A stretch of DNA of 34,027 nt from an uncultured Bacteroidales bacterium (GTDB taxonomy: Bacteria > Bacteroidota > Bacteroidia > Bacteroidales > UBA932), in contig ONWU01000024.1 of the NCBI GenBank assembly GCA_900321655.1, forward strand, positions 1-34,027. The letters run 5' to 3'. The notes under the pieces were generated by a model. The model had not been told where the DNA came from and searched no databases. It was given only the letters and a program-made list of their open reading frames with translations. This document shows positions 7,777-15,738 of this stretch, one piece after another (position 1 is the stretch's first letter; every line of letters starts with the position of its first letter). Both the position numbers and the translations under genes were made by a program.

Positions 7777-8925
7777 TCAATGTGACTTCTCAAAAGCGTC
7801 CTTAACTTCATTTAAGATATTGTTTTGTAGGAGTTTTGCATAGTGCTGTGTGATTCTTGTTGTGCTATGACCAAGGAGTTTTGCTACCACTTCCAGGCGT
7901 ATTCCTCTGTTCAGGCACCTGGTAGCATAGGTGTGTCTGGCGACGTGGGAGAAGATAGGCTTGTCTATCCCGCAGAGGTCACGGATGGTTTTTAGATAGA
8001 CATTCATCTTGTGGTTCCCAATGATAGGGAGTTTGAAGTGATATTTCTTGAGAATCTCCACCCCTTGCTCCAAGATGACAGCGGTATAGAACACCCCAGT
8101 CTTGTTGCGCTTGTCGTGGATGTAATACTGACCATCTTCTGTCACCTGGAAGTCTGTTGGCACCAGCTTAGCCATATCTGTATAGGAGAGTCCTGATGCG
8201 GCCTGGAACACGAACAGGTCTCTTACCCTGTTAAGGCTCTCATTATGGAAGTCTGTTGTGCGGATCTTCTCCACCTCTTCCTCTGAAAGAAACTGTACGC
8301 TCTTCTCCCCTTTCCTGAGCTTGATACCGCTGAACGGGTTAATCTTTATCCTTCCATTGTCTATCCCGAACTGAACGATAGTCTTCACCCGCTGGCAGTA
8401 TCCGTTGGTAGTCACATAGTCCAGGTATTGGTTCATTGAGGCTTGATAGTCCAGGATGACAGCCTTGGTTATAGCGCTCACAGGTTCCTTGGGGGAAATG
8501 ATTTGATAGAACTTGTCCCTGGCTATCTCATACTTTCTGTAGGTCTTTGGTTTCAAGTCCTTGCCAACCCTCTTTGATAGGATGTGCATATAGTCATCGA
8601 AGAGGTTCTCAATGGTATAGACCAGATAACCACCACTCTTGAAGTAAGCCTTGAGCGCATCAGCGGTCAAAGGCTGACCTTCCATCAGGAAGTTGGTGAC
8701 AATCTGGTTTAGCCTTGCTCTTACACCATCCAGGTAGTCTATCAAGTCTGTTCTTTTCTTCCCCTTTAACTGTGCTTTGAATTGAGAGGGGTATTCTTTC
8801 CTTGGGAGTTGGATGAAACACCTCCGTGTATTCAGGATAATGACCATCTCTATGGGGGCTAACCCATCTTTGTTTTTCTTGCTCTCACGGCAATAGAATG
8901 AAACATTTGCTGTACTTCTGCTCAT
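7777..8925 (-). CDS. Tyrosine recombinase/integrase of the Bacteroidales mobile-element type
   Basis: 382 aa from the ATG at 8923-8925. The open frame extends to 9078, but that would run into the tRNA and the edge repeats, and MSRSTANVSFYCRESK is the usual N-terminus of this family. It has an arm-binding N-terminal domain (about 1-100), a SAM-like core-binding domain (about 100-205) and a catalytic domain. Visible catalytic residues are Lys275 (RNKTG), His327-x-x-Arg330 (SHVARH), His353 (LGHS) and the nucleophile Tyr362 (QHYAK). The usual first Arg is Ser247 (ASGLSYTD), as reported for IntDOT-like enzymes. It would catalyse site-specific integration, excision or inversion. It sits head-on to the tRNA-Met 3' end, a classic integration arrangement, with motif repeats right at its start codon. 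Confidence 0.9.
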   Translation of the reverse strand: MSRSTANVSFYCRESKKNKDGLAPIEMVIILNTRRCFIQLPRKEYPSQFKAQLKGKKRTDLIDYLDGVRARLNQIVTNFLMEGQPLTADALKAYFKSGGYLVYTIENLFDDYMHILSKRVGKDLKPKTYRKYEIARDKFYQIISPKEPVSAITKAVILDYQASMNQYLDYVTTNGYCQRVKTIVQFGIDNGRIKINPFSGIKLRKGEKSVQFLSEEEVEKIRTTDFHNESLNRVRDLFVFQAASGLSYTDMAKLVPTDFQVTEDGQYYIHDKRNKTGVFYTAVILEQGVEILKKYHFKLPIIGNHKMNVYLKTIRDLCGIDKPIFSHVARHTYATRCLNRGIRLEVVAKLLGHSTTRITQHYAKLLQNNILNEVKDAFEKSH

Positions 8926-8927
8926 AA

Positions 8928-8972
8928 TTTGTGACCAGTTTTGTTTGCTGAATACACTGGTCGCATATATGG
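8928..8972. repeat. Inverted TGYGACCA motifs upstream of the integrase (possible arm sites), right edge
   Basis: TGTGACCAG (8930-8938) and its near-inverse CTGGTCGCA (8957-8965) flank a 18-bp spacer directly before the integrase start codon. CTGGTCGCATATATGG (8957-8972) is the exact inverse of 192-207. The position suggests recombinase binding and possible autoregulation of int. Confidence 0.45.
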
Positions 8973-8993
8973 ACTGTGGTAACACCTTGATAT

Positions 8994-9036
8994 ATAAACA
9001 AAAAAACCACCTCGTAGGGCAGTCTCGGATATATAG
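8994..9036 (-). repeat. Edge block R, imperfect inverted copy of 70-112; possible tRNA terminator
   Basis: On the minus strand it reads CTATATATCCG...GGTTTTTTTGTTTATA. ACTGCC and GGTGGT can pair (two G-U wobbles) ahead of seven T, so it may terminate the tRNA transcript. The same block occurs inverted at the other island edge. Confidence 0.45.
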
Positions 9037-9061
9037 GAGTTTAAGTTTCGATGGGGTTTTG

Positions 9062-9135
9062 TAGCGGGAGTGGGTCACGATCCCACGACCTCCGGATTAT
9101 GAATCCGACGCTCTAACCAGCTGAGCTACCCCGCC
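9062..9135 (-). tRNA. tRNA-Met (CAT anticodon)
   Basis: The cloverleaf can be folded by eye. The acceptor stem pairs GGCGGGG with TCCCGCT (two G-U pairs), the D-arm is AGCTCAGCTGGTTAGAGC, and the anticodon stem TCGGA/TCCGG encloses the loop TTCATAA, anticodon CAT. The T-arm is TGGGATCGTGACCCA, a poor match to the usual T-loop. The 3' CCA is not encoded (ACAAAA follows). The GGCGGGG start looks like elongator tRNA-Met; a tRNA-Ile2 with modified C34 cannot be excluded. Its 3' end is the likely integration target of the neighbouring recombinase. Confidence 0.9.
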
Positions 9136-9159
9136 ATACCATTAAAGGCACAAAAAAAG

Positions 9160-9230
9160 TTGAGATAGAAGGACTCGAACCCTCACTGACAGAGCCAGAA
9201 TCTGTAGTGCTACCATTACACCATATCTCA
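9160..9230 (-). tRNA. tRNA-Gln (CTG anticodon)
   Basis: Acceptor TGAGATA pairs with TATCTCA. The D-arm is present, the anticodon stem ACAGA/TCTGT encloses TTCTGGC (anticodon CTG), and the T-arm carries GGTTCGAGTCC. The 3' CCA is not encoded. It lies 24 bp upstream of tRNA-Met on the same strand and both probably share the promoter at 9254-9283. Confidence 0.92.
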
Positions 9231-9253
9231 ATGTATCCCGCAAAACGGGACTG

Positions 9254-9283
9254 CAAATGTACGACTTTTTTCTGAATCCGCAA
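9254..9283 (-). promoter_or_regulatory. Promoter of the tRNA-Gln/tRNA-Met unit
   Basis: On the minus strand TTG (9281-9283) lies exactly 19 bp before TACATTTG (9254-9261), the Bacteroidetes -33/-7 arrangement. A short hairpin (TCCCG-CAAAA-CGGGA, near 9235-9250) lies between promoter and tRNA-Gln. Confidence 0.8.
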
Positions 9284-9392
9284 GTAATTAACACAAAAAC
9301 TTGCATAAAATCTTCGCGAGGAGGCACGGACGTTTTGTCAAAAAACAAAGTAAAAAGACATTTTTAAAAGAAAACCGATGCCGAATGATGTC

Positions 9393-9400
9393 TATCTTTG
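9393..9400 (+). promoter_or_regulatory. -7 box of the C11 peptidase gene
   Basis: TATCTTTG is a full match to TAnnTTTG and lies 18 bp before the first ATG, predicting a very short leader. No clear -33 TTG is seen. Confidence 0.65.
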
Positions 9401-9418
9401 CGTCTGTTTTAATAAATC

Positions 9419-10897
9419 ATGGTAATGAAAAAGTGTTTTAACGTGCTGCTCACGGCCGCAATGATAGCCATGGGCCTTGTAATTTCCTCCTGCGAGAAGG
9501 ACAATACCACCCCCGAAACCCCTGATGCCCCCCAGTGGGACAAACAGGCCAAATATACCATCATGTTCTATGGCTGCGGCGGCGGTGACATAGATGAGCA
9601 GCTAGAAGGCGCCCTGGAAGACCTGGTGAAAGAACTGGGCGTAGAGAAAAACCAGGTTCGTTACACGGTTATGTATTCTATGTCTGCAACCGACAAGGAG
9701 TTCCTGAAAACCTACCGTGGAGAGAAAGGAAAGACCTACCGTTACGAGCTGCACAAGAATACCGACCTCACCAAGGAAGGTTACCGCAGCAAGTACTTCT
9801 ACAAGAACGCCTCCGAGGTAGAACTCTATAAGGCTTCCACCCTGGCAGACTTCATCAAATGGTCCAAGGAAACCGCTCCGGCCGACAACTACATCCTGGA
9901 GCTGGTGAACCACGGCGGTGGATTCGACCTCAGTACCGAAGTCCTCACCAAGGGCATTATCTACGACGACAACCACCTGGATGCCGACAAACAGGGTATT
10001 GGCGTTTCCATCGCGACCATTGCCGAGGCCCTGAAAACTACCAACACCCACCTGAAGGCCATCTACTGGAATGGTTGTATGATGGGTCTGCTGGAAGTTC
10101 TCACCGAAGTGGCCCCCTACTGCGACTATCAGTTTGCCAGCTCTCACGTAGCCCGCTCGGATTCCCACCACGTCGTGGATCTGGTCAGGACGCTGAACTC
10201 CCAGCCCGATGACTTTGAGAAGATGGCCGAAGAACACGCCTCGATGCTGATAGGAGATGGCGAAGACGATGCCGACAGTATGCTTTATCCCTTCAAATAT
10301 GCCACGGACAAGCAGGGTAAGCCCAAGAAAGAGAACTGCGATATGGGCTGCTGGAAGTCTTCCAAACTGGCCGACATCAACGCGCAGGTGAAAAAGCTGG
10401 GCGAACTGCTGGTAAAAGCTTATCAGAGCTACAAACTGTCTGTAGACACCGCCACCAGCTGGGTGTATCTGTACGAGCTTTCTTACGGTTATGCCGATGT
10501 TCTGGACTATGCCCTGAAACTGGAAGAATGCCTGAACGACGAAGACCTTAAGGCCGAAGCCCATACCATCGCCACCGACCTGAGCAAGGCCATCGACGCG
10601 GCCAGTATGTACCGCATCAACGGCGTGTTCGTGAAAGATGCCCACGGAAAGGATGTCGCGCCCAAGACCGGCGGATTCAGCCTGGGTATTTCCCTGTATG
10701 CCGGACAGCGCGAAGACGAGTACTCGTACGACGATAAAGGTAAAGCCCGCTACAAGGCCTCGGCCTTTGACAAAGCCGTAGGCTGGAGCAAGTGGATGGA
10801 CATCAACGAATTCCGGGTTTCCGCGGACCAGGAGCACCCCAACATAACCAACCCGGCCAACGATTCTTCCCGGGAGCTCTTCTGGCTGGACTATTAG
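9419..10897 (+). CDS. Clostripain-family (C11) cysteine peptidase lipoprotein
   Basis: 492 aa. The signal peptide ends at a lipobox-like VISSC (Cys25). The frame also has an ATG at 9425 (MKKCFNVLL), which may be the true start. After a Pro-rich linker, the KYTIMFYGCGGGDID segment opens the caspase-like fold. The catalytic His is 165 in ELVNHGGGF and Cys 220 in YWNGCMMGLLEV, matching the clostripain NHGGG and NxCxMG signatures. Such enzymes usually cleave after Arg or Lys. This one should be tethered on the envelope, possibly for processing surface or host proteins, but its substrate cannot be told. It stands alone with its own -7 box and is convergent with the Na/Pi symporter gene. Confidence 0.9.
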   Translation: MVMKKCFNVLLTAAMIAMGLVISSCEKDNTTPETPDAPQWDKQAKYTIMFYGCGGGDIDEQLEGALEDLVKELGVEKNQVRYTVMYSMSATDKEFLKTYRGEKGKTYRYELHKNTDLTKEGYRSKYFYKNASEVELYKASTLADFIKWSKETAPADNYILELVNHGGGFDLSTEVLTKGIIYDDNHLDADKQGIGVSIATIAEALKTTNTHLKAIYWNGCMMGLLEVLTEVAPYCDYQFASSHVARSDSHHVVDLVRTLNSQPDDFEKMAEEHASMLIGDGEDDADSMLYPFKYATDKQGKPKKENCDMGCWKSSKLADINAQVKKLGELLVKAYQSYKLSVDTATSWVYLYELSYGYADVLDYALKLEECLNDEDLKAEAHTIATDLSKAIDAASMYRINGVFVKDAHGKDVAPKTGGFSLGISLYAGQREDEYSYDDKGKARYKASAFDKAVGWSKWMDINEFRVSADQEHPNITNPANDSSRELFWLDY

Positions 10898-10925
10898 GAA
10901 AAACCACTATTATTATACAGGGAGA

Positions 10926-12593
10926 CTACAGTCCCAGACGGGCTTCGGCCACGTTGAGGACGTAGTCTCCCACTTTTTCGTACTCGTTCACCAGGTCCAT
11001 AAAGACGGTGCCGTTGTCGTAGGTGTATACCTGGTTGTCCAGGTCCTTGATATTCTGGAGCTTGAGGTTGCCGCGGAGCTCGTTGATGCTGGACTCATAA
11101 GAGGACGAAAGGCCGATGTCGAAGTCTTCCTTCCGGCCATCCAGCATCTGGTTCATCCGCACCATAGCGGCCTCTACCAGCTTGTACATCTCGATGATGC
11201 CCTGGGTCTGGGCCTCGGAGAATTCTATCTTCTTCTCCATCTTGCGCTGGAGGATCCGGCCCAGGTTGAAGCCGCTGTCACCGATGGACTCCAGCTCTCC
11301 GATCTGACGGAACATACCGCTGATCTTGGCCTTGGAATCGTCTGAGAGGTGGGCCTGGCCCACTTCCTCCAGGTATCGGCCTATCTCGTTCTCCATCTGG
11401 TCGGAGAAGTCTTCGTACTTGCGGATGCGCTCAAAGTACTTGCTGAAGGTTTCTGCATCCGAAACCTGGGACATATCTTTGACGAGCGCAATCATCTGCT
11501 GCATATTCTGGCCGAAGACAGAAATTTCCTTCTGCGCCTGCAGGAGGGAGATTTCCGGGGTCTTCATAATACCGCCACGGATATACTTGAGCTTAAAGGT
11601 ATCTTCCCGGTCCTCCTTGGAGGGCTTGATGATAAAGCAAACAATCTTCTCAATCTGGGGAATGAACCAGATGAGGACAGCCGTATTGATTACGTTAAAG
11701 AAGGTGTGGAACGTAGCCAGGGCGAAGGAAAGCTGGGTGGGGCTCTGCTCGGGAGCCTCCGGATCCAGACCCACGACCCCGCACACCATTCTCACAAAGG
11801 GGAAGAAGAAAATGAGCACCCAGATGACGCCGAAAACATTGAACAGCAGGTGCGCCAGAGCCGTCCGGCGAGCCTGCGTATTGGCGCTCATAGCCGCCAG
11901 GTTGGCGGTTACGGTGGTGCCGATGTTCTCACCCATCACCAGGGCGATACCCTGATAGATGGTGATGGCGCCGGTGGAGCAAAGCACCATCGTGATGGCC
12001 ATAAGGGCCGCGGAGCTCTGCACCATAGCCGTAAGGATGGTTCCTATCAGAAGGAACAGCAGGATGGTTCCGTAATTGGTATGGAAACTGGAGAAGAAGG
12101 CCACCACGGCGGGCTTACTGGCCAGATCCATCTCCGTACCCGTCTGCTTGAGCATACCCAGGGCAAACAGCAGGAAGGAAAGGCCGAAGAGGAAATCTCC
12201 GATATAGCGATGGCGCCCGGTCTGGATAAGGATGATACCCACAAGGAAGGCGGGCCACACCAGCATAGTCACATTGAAGGAAAAGCCGGCCGACATAATC
12301 CAGGCGCTCATCGTGGTACCGATATTGGCACCCATAATGATGGAAATGGCCTGGGAGAGGGTAAGGAGAGCGGCATTCACAAAGGATACCGTCATTACCG
12401 TAGTGGCGGCCGATGACTGTACTGCAACGGTGACCAGGGCACCGGTCAGTACGCCGGAAAAACGGTTGGTGGTCATTGCTCCCAGCAGATGACGGAGCTG
12501 CGGGCCGGCCATTTTCTGGAGGGCCTCACTCATCACCTTCATACCATAGATCAGGAGGGCGATGGAACCCAGAAGTTGCAGTATAACAAGCAT
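10926..12593 (-). CDS. Na+/phosphate symporter-family protein with PhoU-like C-terminal domain
   Basis: 555 aa from the ATG at 12591-12593. A further in-frame ATG at 12659 lies upstream of the -7 box and is therefore unlikely. Two inverted Na_Pi cotransporter repeats carry the signature QSSAA (59-63, and again in MVQSSAALMA near 190), within eight or so hydrophobic segments in the first 350 residues. The remainder is helical and charged, typical of a PhoU-like regulatory domain. It probably takes up or balances phosphate across the inner membrane with sodium. It is monocistronic, divergent from the carbohydrate-binding lipoprotein gene and convergent with the C11 peptidase gene. Confidence 0.9.
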   Translation of the reverse strand: MLVILQLLGSIALLIYGMKVMSEALQKMAGPQLRHLLGAMTTNRFSGVLTGALVTVAVQSSAATTVMTVSFVNAALLTLSQAISIIMGANIGTTMSAWIMSAGFSFNVTMLVWPAFLVGIILIQTGRHRYIGDFLFGLSFLLFALGMLKQTGTEMDLASKPAVVAFFSSFHTNYGTILLFLLIGTILTAMVQSSAALMAITMVLCSTGAITIYQGIALVMGENIGTTVTANLAAMSANTQARRTALAHLLFNVFGVIWVLIFFFPFVRMVCGVVGLDPEAPEQSPTQLSFALATFHTFFNVINTAVLIWFIPQIEKIVCFIIKPSKEDREDTFKLKYIRGGIMKTPEISLLQAQKEISVFGQNMQQMIALVKDMSQVSDAETFSKYFERIRKYEDFSDQMENEIGRYLEEVGQAHLSDDSKAKISGMFRQIGELESIGDSGFNLGRILQRKMEKKIEFSEAQTQGIIEMYKLVEAAMVRMNQMLDGRKEDFDIGLSSSYESSINELRGNLKLQNIKDLDNQVYTYDNGTVFMDLVNEYEKVGDYVLNVAEARLGL

Positions 12594-12612
12594 AAGCGAA
12601 ATTTTACCGATA

Positions 12613-12620
12613 CAAAGATA
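12613..12620 (-). promoter_or_regulatory. -7 box of the Na/Pi symporter gene
   Basis: Minus strand TATCTTTG, 20 bp before the chosen start codon. It decides the start, because the longer reading frame would begin upstream of the promoter. Confidence 0.7.
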
Positions 12621-12704
12621 GTGAAAATTTTTCTCCGCGCCTTTGGAGTTTGGCCGCATTTTTGATTTATAGGCCTCCGACGTGTATTTTAAAACCTTAC
12701 AATT

Positions 12705-14405
12705 ATGAGAATCAAGGTTAGTATCTATGTCCTGCTGACGGGCCTAACCCTCGCAGGATGTGCGAAGGACGGCATCCTTCCCGATGAAGACCCCGGGAAT
12801 AATGGCAGCGGGAGCAGCACCTCCGGCGTTACGCCCACCACCATCGAAGTAAATTACGACGAAGAAGACCTCATCGAAGGCACCACTTTCGTCCGTACCA
12901 TCTCCATCGTCTTTTCCAATGAGGGAGACGCCACGGTTACCGGCGACGAGAACGGCATTGTGACCGTAAGCGGCAACCAGGTGACGGTGGACAACACCTC
13001 CACCAATGAAAAGGTCAAGTACGAGCTCTCCGGAAGCACCTCCAACGGTTTCCTGAAGATTTATTCCAACAACAAACAGGCGCTGGTGTTGAACGGGGTT
13101 TCCATCGTGAACCCCGGCGGCGCCGCTATCAACAACCAGGGCAAGAAGCGCTGCTTCGTGGTGGTGAACGGAGAGAATTATCTGGCCGATGGCACCACCT
13201 ACACCTCTACGCCCGAGGAGGAAGACGAAAAGGCGGCCTTCTTCTCCGAAGGCCAGCTCATCTTCAGCGGAGAAGGATCCCTGCAGGTGAAAGCCACGGG
13301 CAAGGCCGGCATCACCTCCGACGACTACCTCAACTTCCTGGAAGGCCCCAGCATCAACGTTTCTTCCACTGCCGGCCACGGTCTCCGCGGAAAGGACGCC
13401 GTCTATGTGAACGGCGGCACCCTGGCCATCCAGACATCGGCCCATATGAAAAAAGGCATCACGTCCGACAGCCTGGTGGTGTTTAACGGCGGCATCACCA
13501 CCGTCGCCGTCAGTGGCGGAGTAGCCTATGACGAGGATGACCAGGAATACAAGTCATCGGCCGGGGTCAAGGCCGACCAGTACTTCGTAATGAACGACGG
13601 CTCCCTTACCATCACCAACTCCGGCCAGGGCGGAAAGGGCATCAGCGGAGACGGTCCGGCGTATTTCCAGGGCGGGACGGTGGATGTCACCGTGACCGGC
13701 AGCAACTACGCAAAGAACAGTGAAGATTCCAAGAGTGCCAAGGGGATCAAGTTTGACGGCAATATCTACATCAGCGGCGGCAGCATCAGCGCCAAGGCTT
13801 CCAACCACGAAGGCATCGAATCCAAGGGAAAGATTGAGATGACCGGAGGGACCGTGTTCGCCCAGTCCAAGGACGATGCCGTCAACAGCGCCGGGATGAC
13901 GGCCATAACCGGAGGGCAGATTTGCGCCTATTCCACGGGGAATGACGGTATAGACACCAACGGCAACTGCTACCTGGAAGGCGGAGTCATCTACGCCATC
14001 GGAAGCGGCGGAGCCGAGGTGGCCGTGGACGCCAACACCGAAATAGGATGCAAACTCTACGTAAACGGAGGCACCCTGTTTGCCCTGGGTGGCCTGGAAA
14101 AGGGATCCAGCCTGAGCCAAAGCTGCTACCAGGCCAGTTCCTGGAACCGGAACACCTGGTATTCCCTGAGTGTCGGGAACAATACATTTGCCTTCAAAAC
14201 CCCTTCCAGCGGCGGCACCGGCCTGGTGGTTTCGGGCTCCTCTGAGCCGGAAGTCAAATCTGGCGTTACCGTCACCGGCGGAGACCAAATCTTTAACGGA
14301 ATGGGAGCCGTGGGTGCTTCCGTCAGCGGCGGCAGTACCGTTTCCCTGAGTGCTTACTCCGGCGGAACGAGCGGCCCCGGCGGCGGAGGTCCGCGCGGCT
14401 GGTAA
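12705..14405 (+). CDS. Carbohydrate-binding lipoprotein of the Cthe_2159 type (beta-helix)
   Basis: 566 aa. The leader ends at lipobox LAGC, followed by an acidic, Gly/Ser-rich spacer. Most of the protein is a series of short repeated turns such as SGGSISAKASNHEGIESKG and EMTGGTVFAQSKDDAVNSAG. Gly-Gly-Thr/Ser steps and Asp/Asn clusters (DGIDTNGN) are typical of right-handed beta-helix proteins of the Cthe_2159 family (DUF/PF14262), whose founder binds acidic polysaccharide with calcium. A surface role in pectin- or cellulose-like glycan binding is therefore likely but not proven. The tail (SGPGGGGPRGW) is Gly-rich. No clear -7 box is seen in the 85-bp space to the divergent gene. Confidence 0.8.
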   Translation: MRIKVSIYVLLTGLTLAGCAKDGILPDEDPGNNGSGSSTSGVTPTTIEVNYDEEDLIEGTTFVRTISIVFSNEGDATVTGDENGIVTVSGNQVTVDNTSTNEKVKYELSGSTSNGFLKIYSNNKQALVLNGVSIVNPGGAAINNQGKKRCFVVVNGENYLADGTTYTSTPEEEDEKAAFFSEGQLIFSGEGSLQVKATGKAGITSDDYLNFLEGPSINVSSTAGHGLRGKDAVYVNGGTLAIQTSAHMKKGITSDSLVVFNGGITTVAVSGGVAYDEDDQEYKSSAGVKADQYFVMNDGSLTITNSGQGGKGISGDGPAYFQGGTVDVTVTGSNYAKNSEDSKSAKGIKFDGNIYISGGSISAKASNHEGIESKGKIEMTGGTVFAQSKDDAVNSAGMTAITGGQICAYSTGNDGIDTNGNCYLEGGVIYAIGSGGAEVAVDANTEIGCKLYVNGGTLFALGGLEKGSSLSQSCYQASSWNRNTWYSLSVGNNTFAFKTPSSGGTGLVVSGSSEPEVKSGVTVTGGDQIFNGMGAVGASVSGGSTVSLSAYSGGTSGPGGGGPRGW

Positions 14406-14427
14406 ATACCATCTTGAGAAAAATCAT

Positions 14428-14435
14428 TATCTTTG
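14428..14435 (+). promoter_or_regulatory. -7 box of the DUF2490 gene, possibly giving a leaderless mRNA
   Basis: TATCTTTG ends only 6 bp before the ATG at 14442. Transcription in Bacteroidetes usually starts a few bases after this box, so the start codon would lie at or next to the 5' end. Confidence 0.65.
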
Positions 14436-14441
14436 CAGGAT

Positions 14442-15236
14442 ATGAAAAAATTACTCATCTCCCTGGTCCTGCTGCTGCCTCTTGCCGCAGCGGCACAAAC
14501 CAGCACCCAGAGCGGCGCCCGCGCTTCCGTAGGGATAGACTGGAAAATCCGAAAAGGCCTGCACCTGATGGTGGAGGAAGAAGTCCGCACAGAGAACACC
14601 TTCAAGAATCTGGGCCGCTTCCAAACCACCATCGGCCTGGACTACAAGCCTATCAAATGGGTGAAACTGGGGGTGGGATACATCCTTATCAACCCGTATG
14701 ATGCGGAAAACAGGGCCTTCAAGAATCCCCGGCACCGTTTCTATTTTGACGCCGGCGCGCATTACGATGTGGGCGGCTTCAGCTTCTCCCTCAAGGAGCG
14801 CCTGCAGCTGACGCACCGCACGGGCTCCTTCAACGTATACCAGAACACGCCCAACGCCCTGGCGCTCAAAACTCGCCTGGGTGTAGAATACAAAAAATGG
14901 ACATACTTCGAGCCCGGCGTGTTCTTTGAGATGCGTACCGCCCTCAACGGGCCCTGGGGCTCCACTTCCGGCAGCATCAAGACCAAGAGCGACGGCACCA
15001 CGTACTATGATTATACGCCCGGCGGGTACACGCACGCGTACAACGACCGCTACAGGCTTATCTTCCGCACGGACATCAAGTTCAACAAGCACCACGTGCT
15101 CAGGCCCTATGCTCTGGTGGACTTCTGCTCGCCTTATGAGATTGACACCAACGCCGAAGGCACCCGCCTTTTCAGCGCAGCTTATAACAACTATCTCTGC
15201 GTGAGCATCGGCCTGGGCTATACTTTCAAGTTCTAG
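14442..15236 (+). CDS. DUF2490-family outer-membrane beta-barrel protein
   Basis: 264 aa from ATG 14442. A Sec signal peptide (MKKLLISLVLLLPLAAAAQ) is followed by alternating strands rich in aromatic and charged residues: RFQTTIGLDYKPIKWVKLGVGY, HRFYFDAGAHYDVGGFSFSLKERLQ, and GVEYKKWTYFEPGVFFEMR. The protein ends CVSIGLGYTFKF, with the terminal aromatic expected for BAM-assembled barrels. The family occurs widely in Bacteroidetes, but its function is unknown. ispF follows after 25 bp on the same strand and could be co-transcribed. Confidence 0.8.
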   Translation: MKKLLISLVLLLPLAAAAQTSTQSGARASVGIDWKIRKGLHLMVEEEVRTENTFKNLGRFQTTIGLDYKPIKWVKLGVGYILINPYDAENRAFKNPRHRFYFDAGAHYDVGGFSFSLKERLQLTHRTGSFNVYQNTPNALALKTRLGVEYKKWTYFEPGVFFEMRTALNGPWGSTSGSIKTKSDGTTYYDYTPGGYTHAYNDRYRLIFRTDIKFNKHHVLRPYALVDFCSPYEIDTNAEGTRLFSAAYNNYLCVSIGLGYTFKF

Positions 15237-15261
15237 CGGTTTTTCTTGCCTTTATAGCGCT

Positions 15262-15738
15262 ATGGATATCAGAATTGGTAACGGATACGATGTTCACGCC
15301 CTGGCTCCGGGCCTCCCGATGTGGCTGGGCGGTGTGCAAATTCCTTCGGAAACGGGCTTTGTGGCCCACTCAGACGGAGATGTGGCCATCCACGCCCTGT
15401 GCGATGCCCTGCTGGGCTGCCTGGCACTGGGAGACATCGGCCACCTGTTCCCGGATACTTCCGATGAGTGGAAAGGGGCAGACTCCAAGCTGCTGCTGGG
15501 AAAAGTGGTGGCTATCATTCAGGAAAAAGGCTACCGGGTGGGCAATGTAGACATAACCATCGCCCTTCAAAAGCCCAAGCTAGCCCCCCATATCGCCACG
15601 ATGCGCGCCACGCTGGCTCCCATCCTGGGGGTTTCCCTGGACTGCGTTTCCGTAAAGGCCACCACCACTGAAAGACTGGGATTTGTGGGCCGATGTGAAG
15701 GCTGCGAAGTGTGGGCCAGTGCCCTGATAACAAAATAA
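15262..15738 (+). CDS. ispF: 2-C-methyl-D-erythritol 2,4-cyclodiphosphate synthase
   Basis: 158 aa, normal family length. It converts CDP-methylerythritol phosphate to the cyclic diphosphate in the non-mevalonate (MEP) isoprenoid pathway, in the cytosol as a trimer. GYDVHAL near the N-terminus supplies the metal-binding Asp and His. HSDGDVAIHAL, GDIGHLFPDT, and the C-terminal signature KATTTERLGFVGRCEG are all present. The gene lies 25 bp after the DUF2490 barrel gene, and its stop codon sits inside the arm of a perfect 43-bp terminator palindrome. Confidence 0.97.
   Translation: MDIRIGNGYDVHALAPGLPMWLGGVQIPSETGFVAHSDGDVAIHALCDALLGCLALGDIGHLFPDTSDEWKGADSKLLLGKVVAIIQEKGYRVGNVDITIALQKPKLAPHIATMRATLAPILGVSLDCVSVKATTTERLGFVGRCEGCEVWASALITK

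Noticed and set aside
8926-9078. Upstream in-frame extension of the integrase (51 extra codons)
   Set aside because: It runs through the edge repeats into the tRNA-Met gene and has no family similarity; the start at 8925 matches the usual N-terminus.
10898-10925. Terminator between the convergent C11 peptidase and Na/Pi symporter genes
   Set aside because: Only 28 bp and no convincing stem with a U-tract.
12594-12659. 22-codon N-terminal extension of the Na/Pi symporter
   Set aside because: It would start upstream of the -7 box at 12613-12620, so it could not be transcribed from it.
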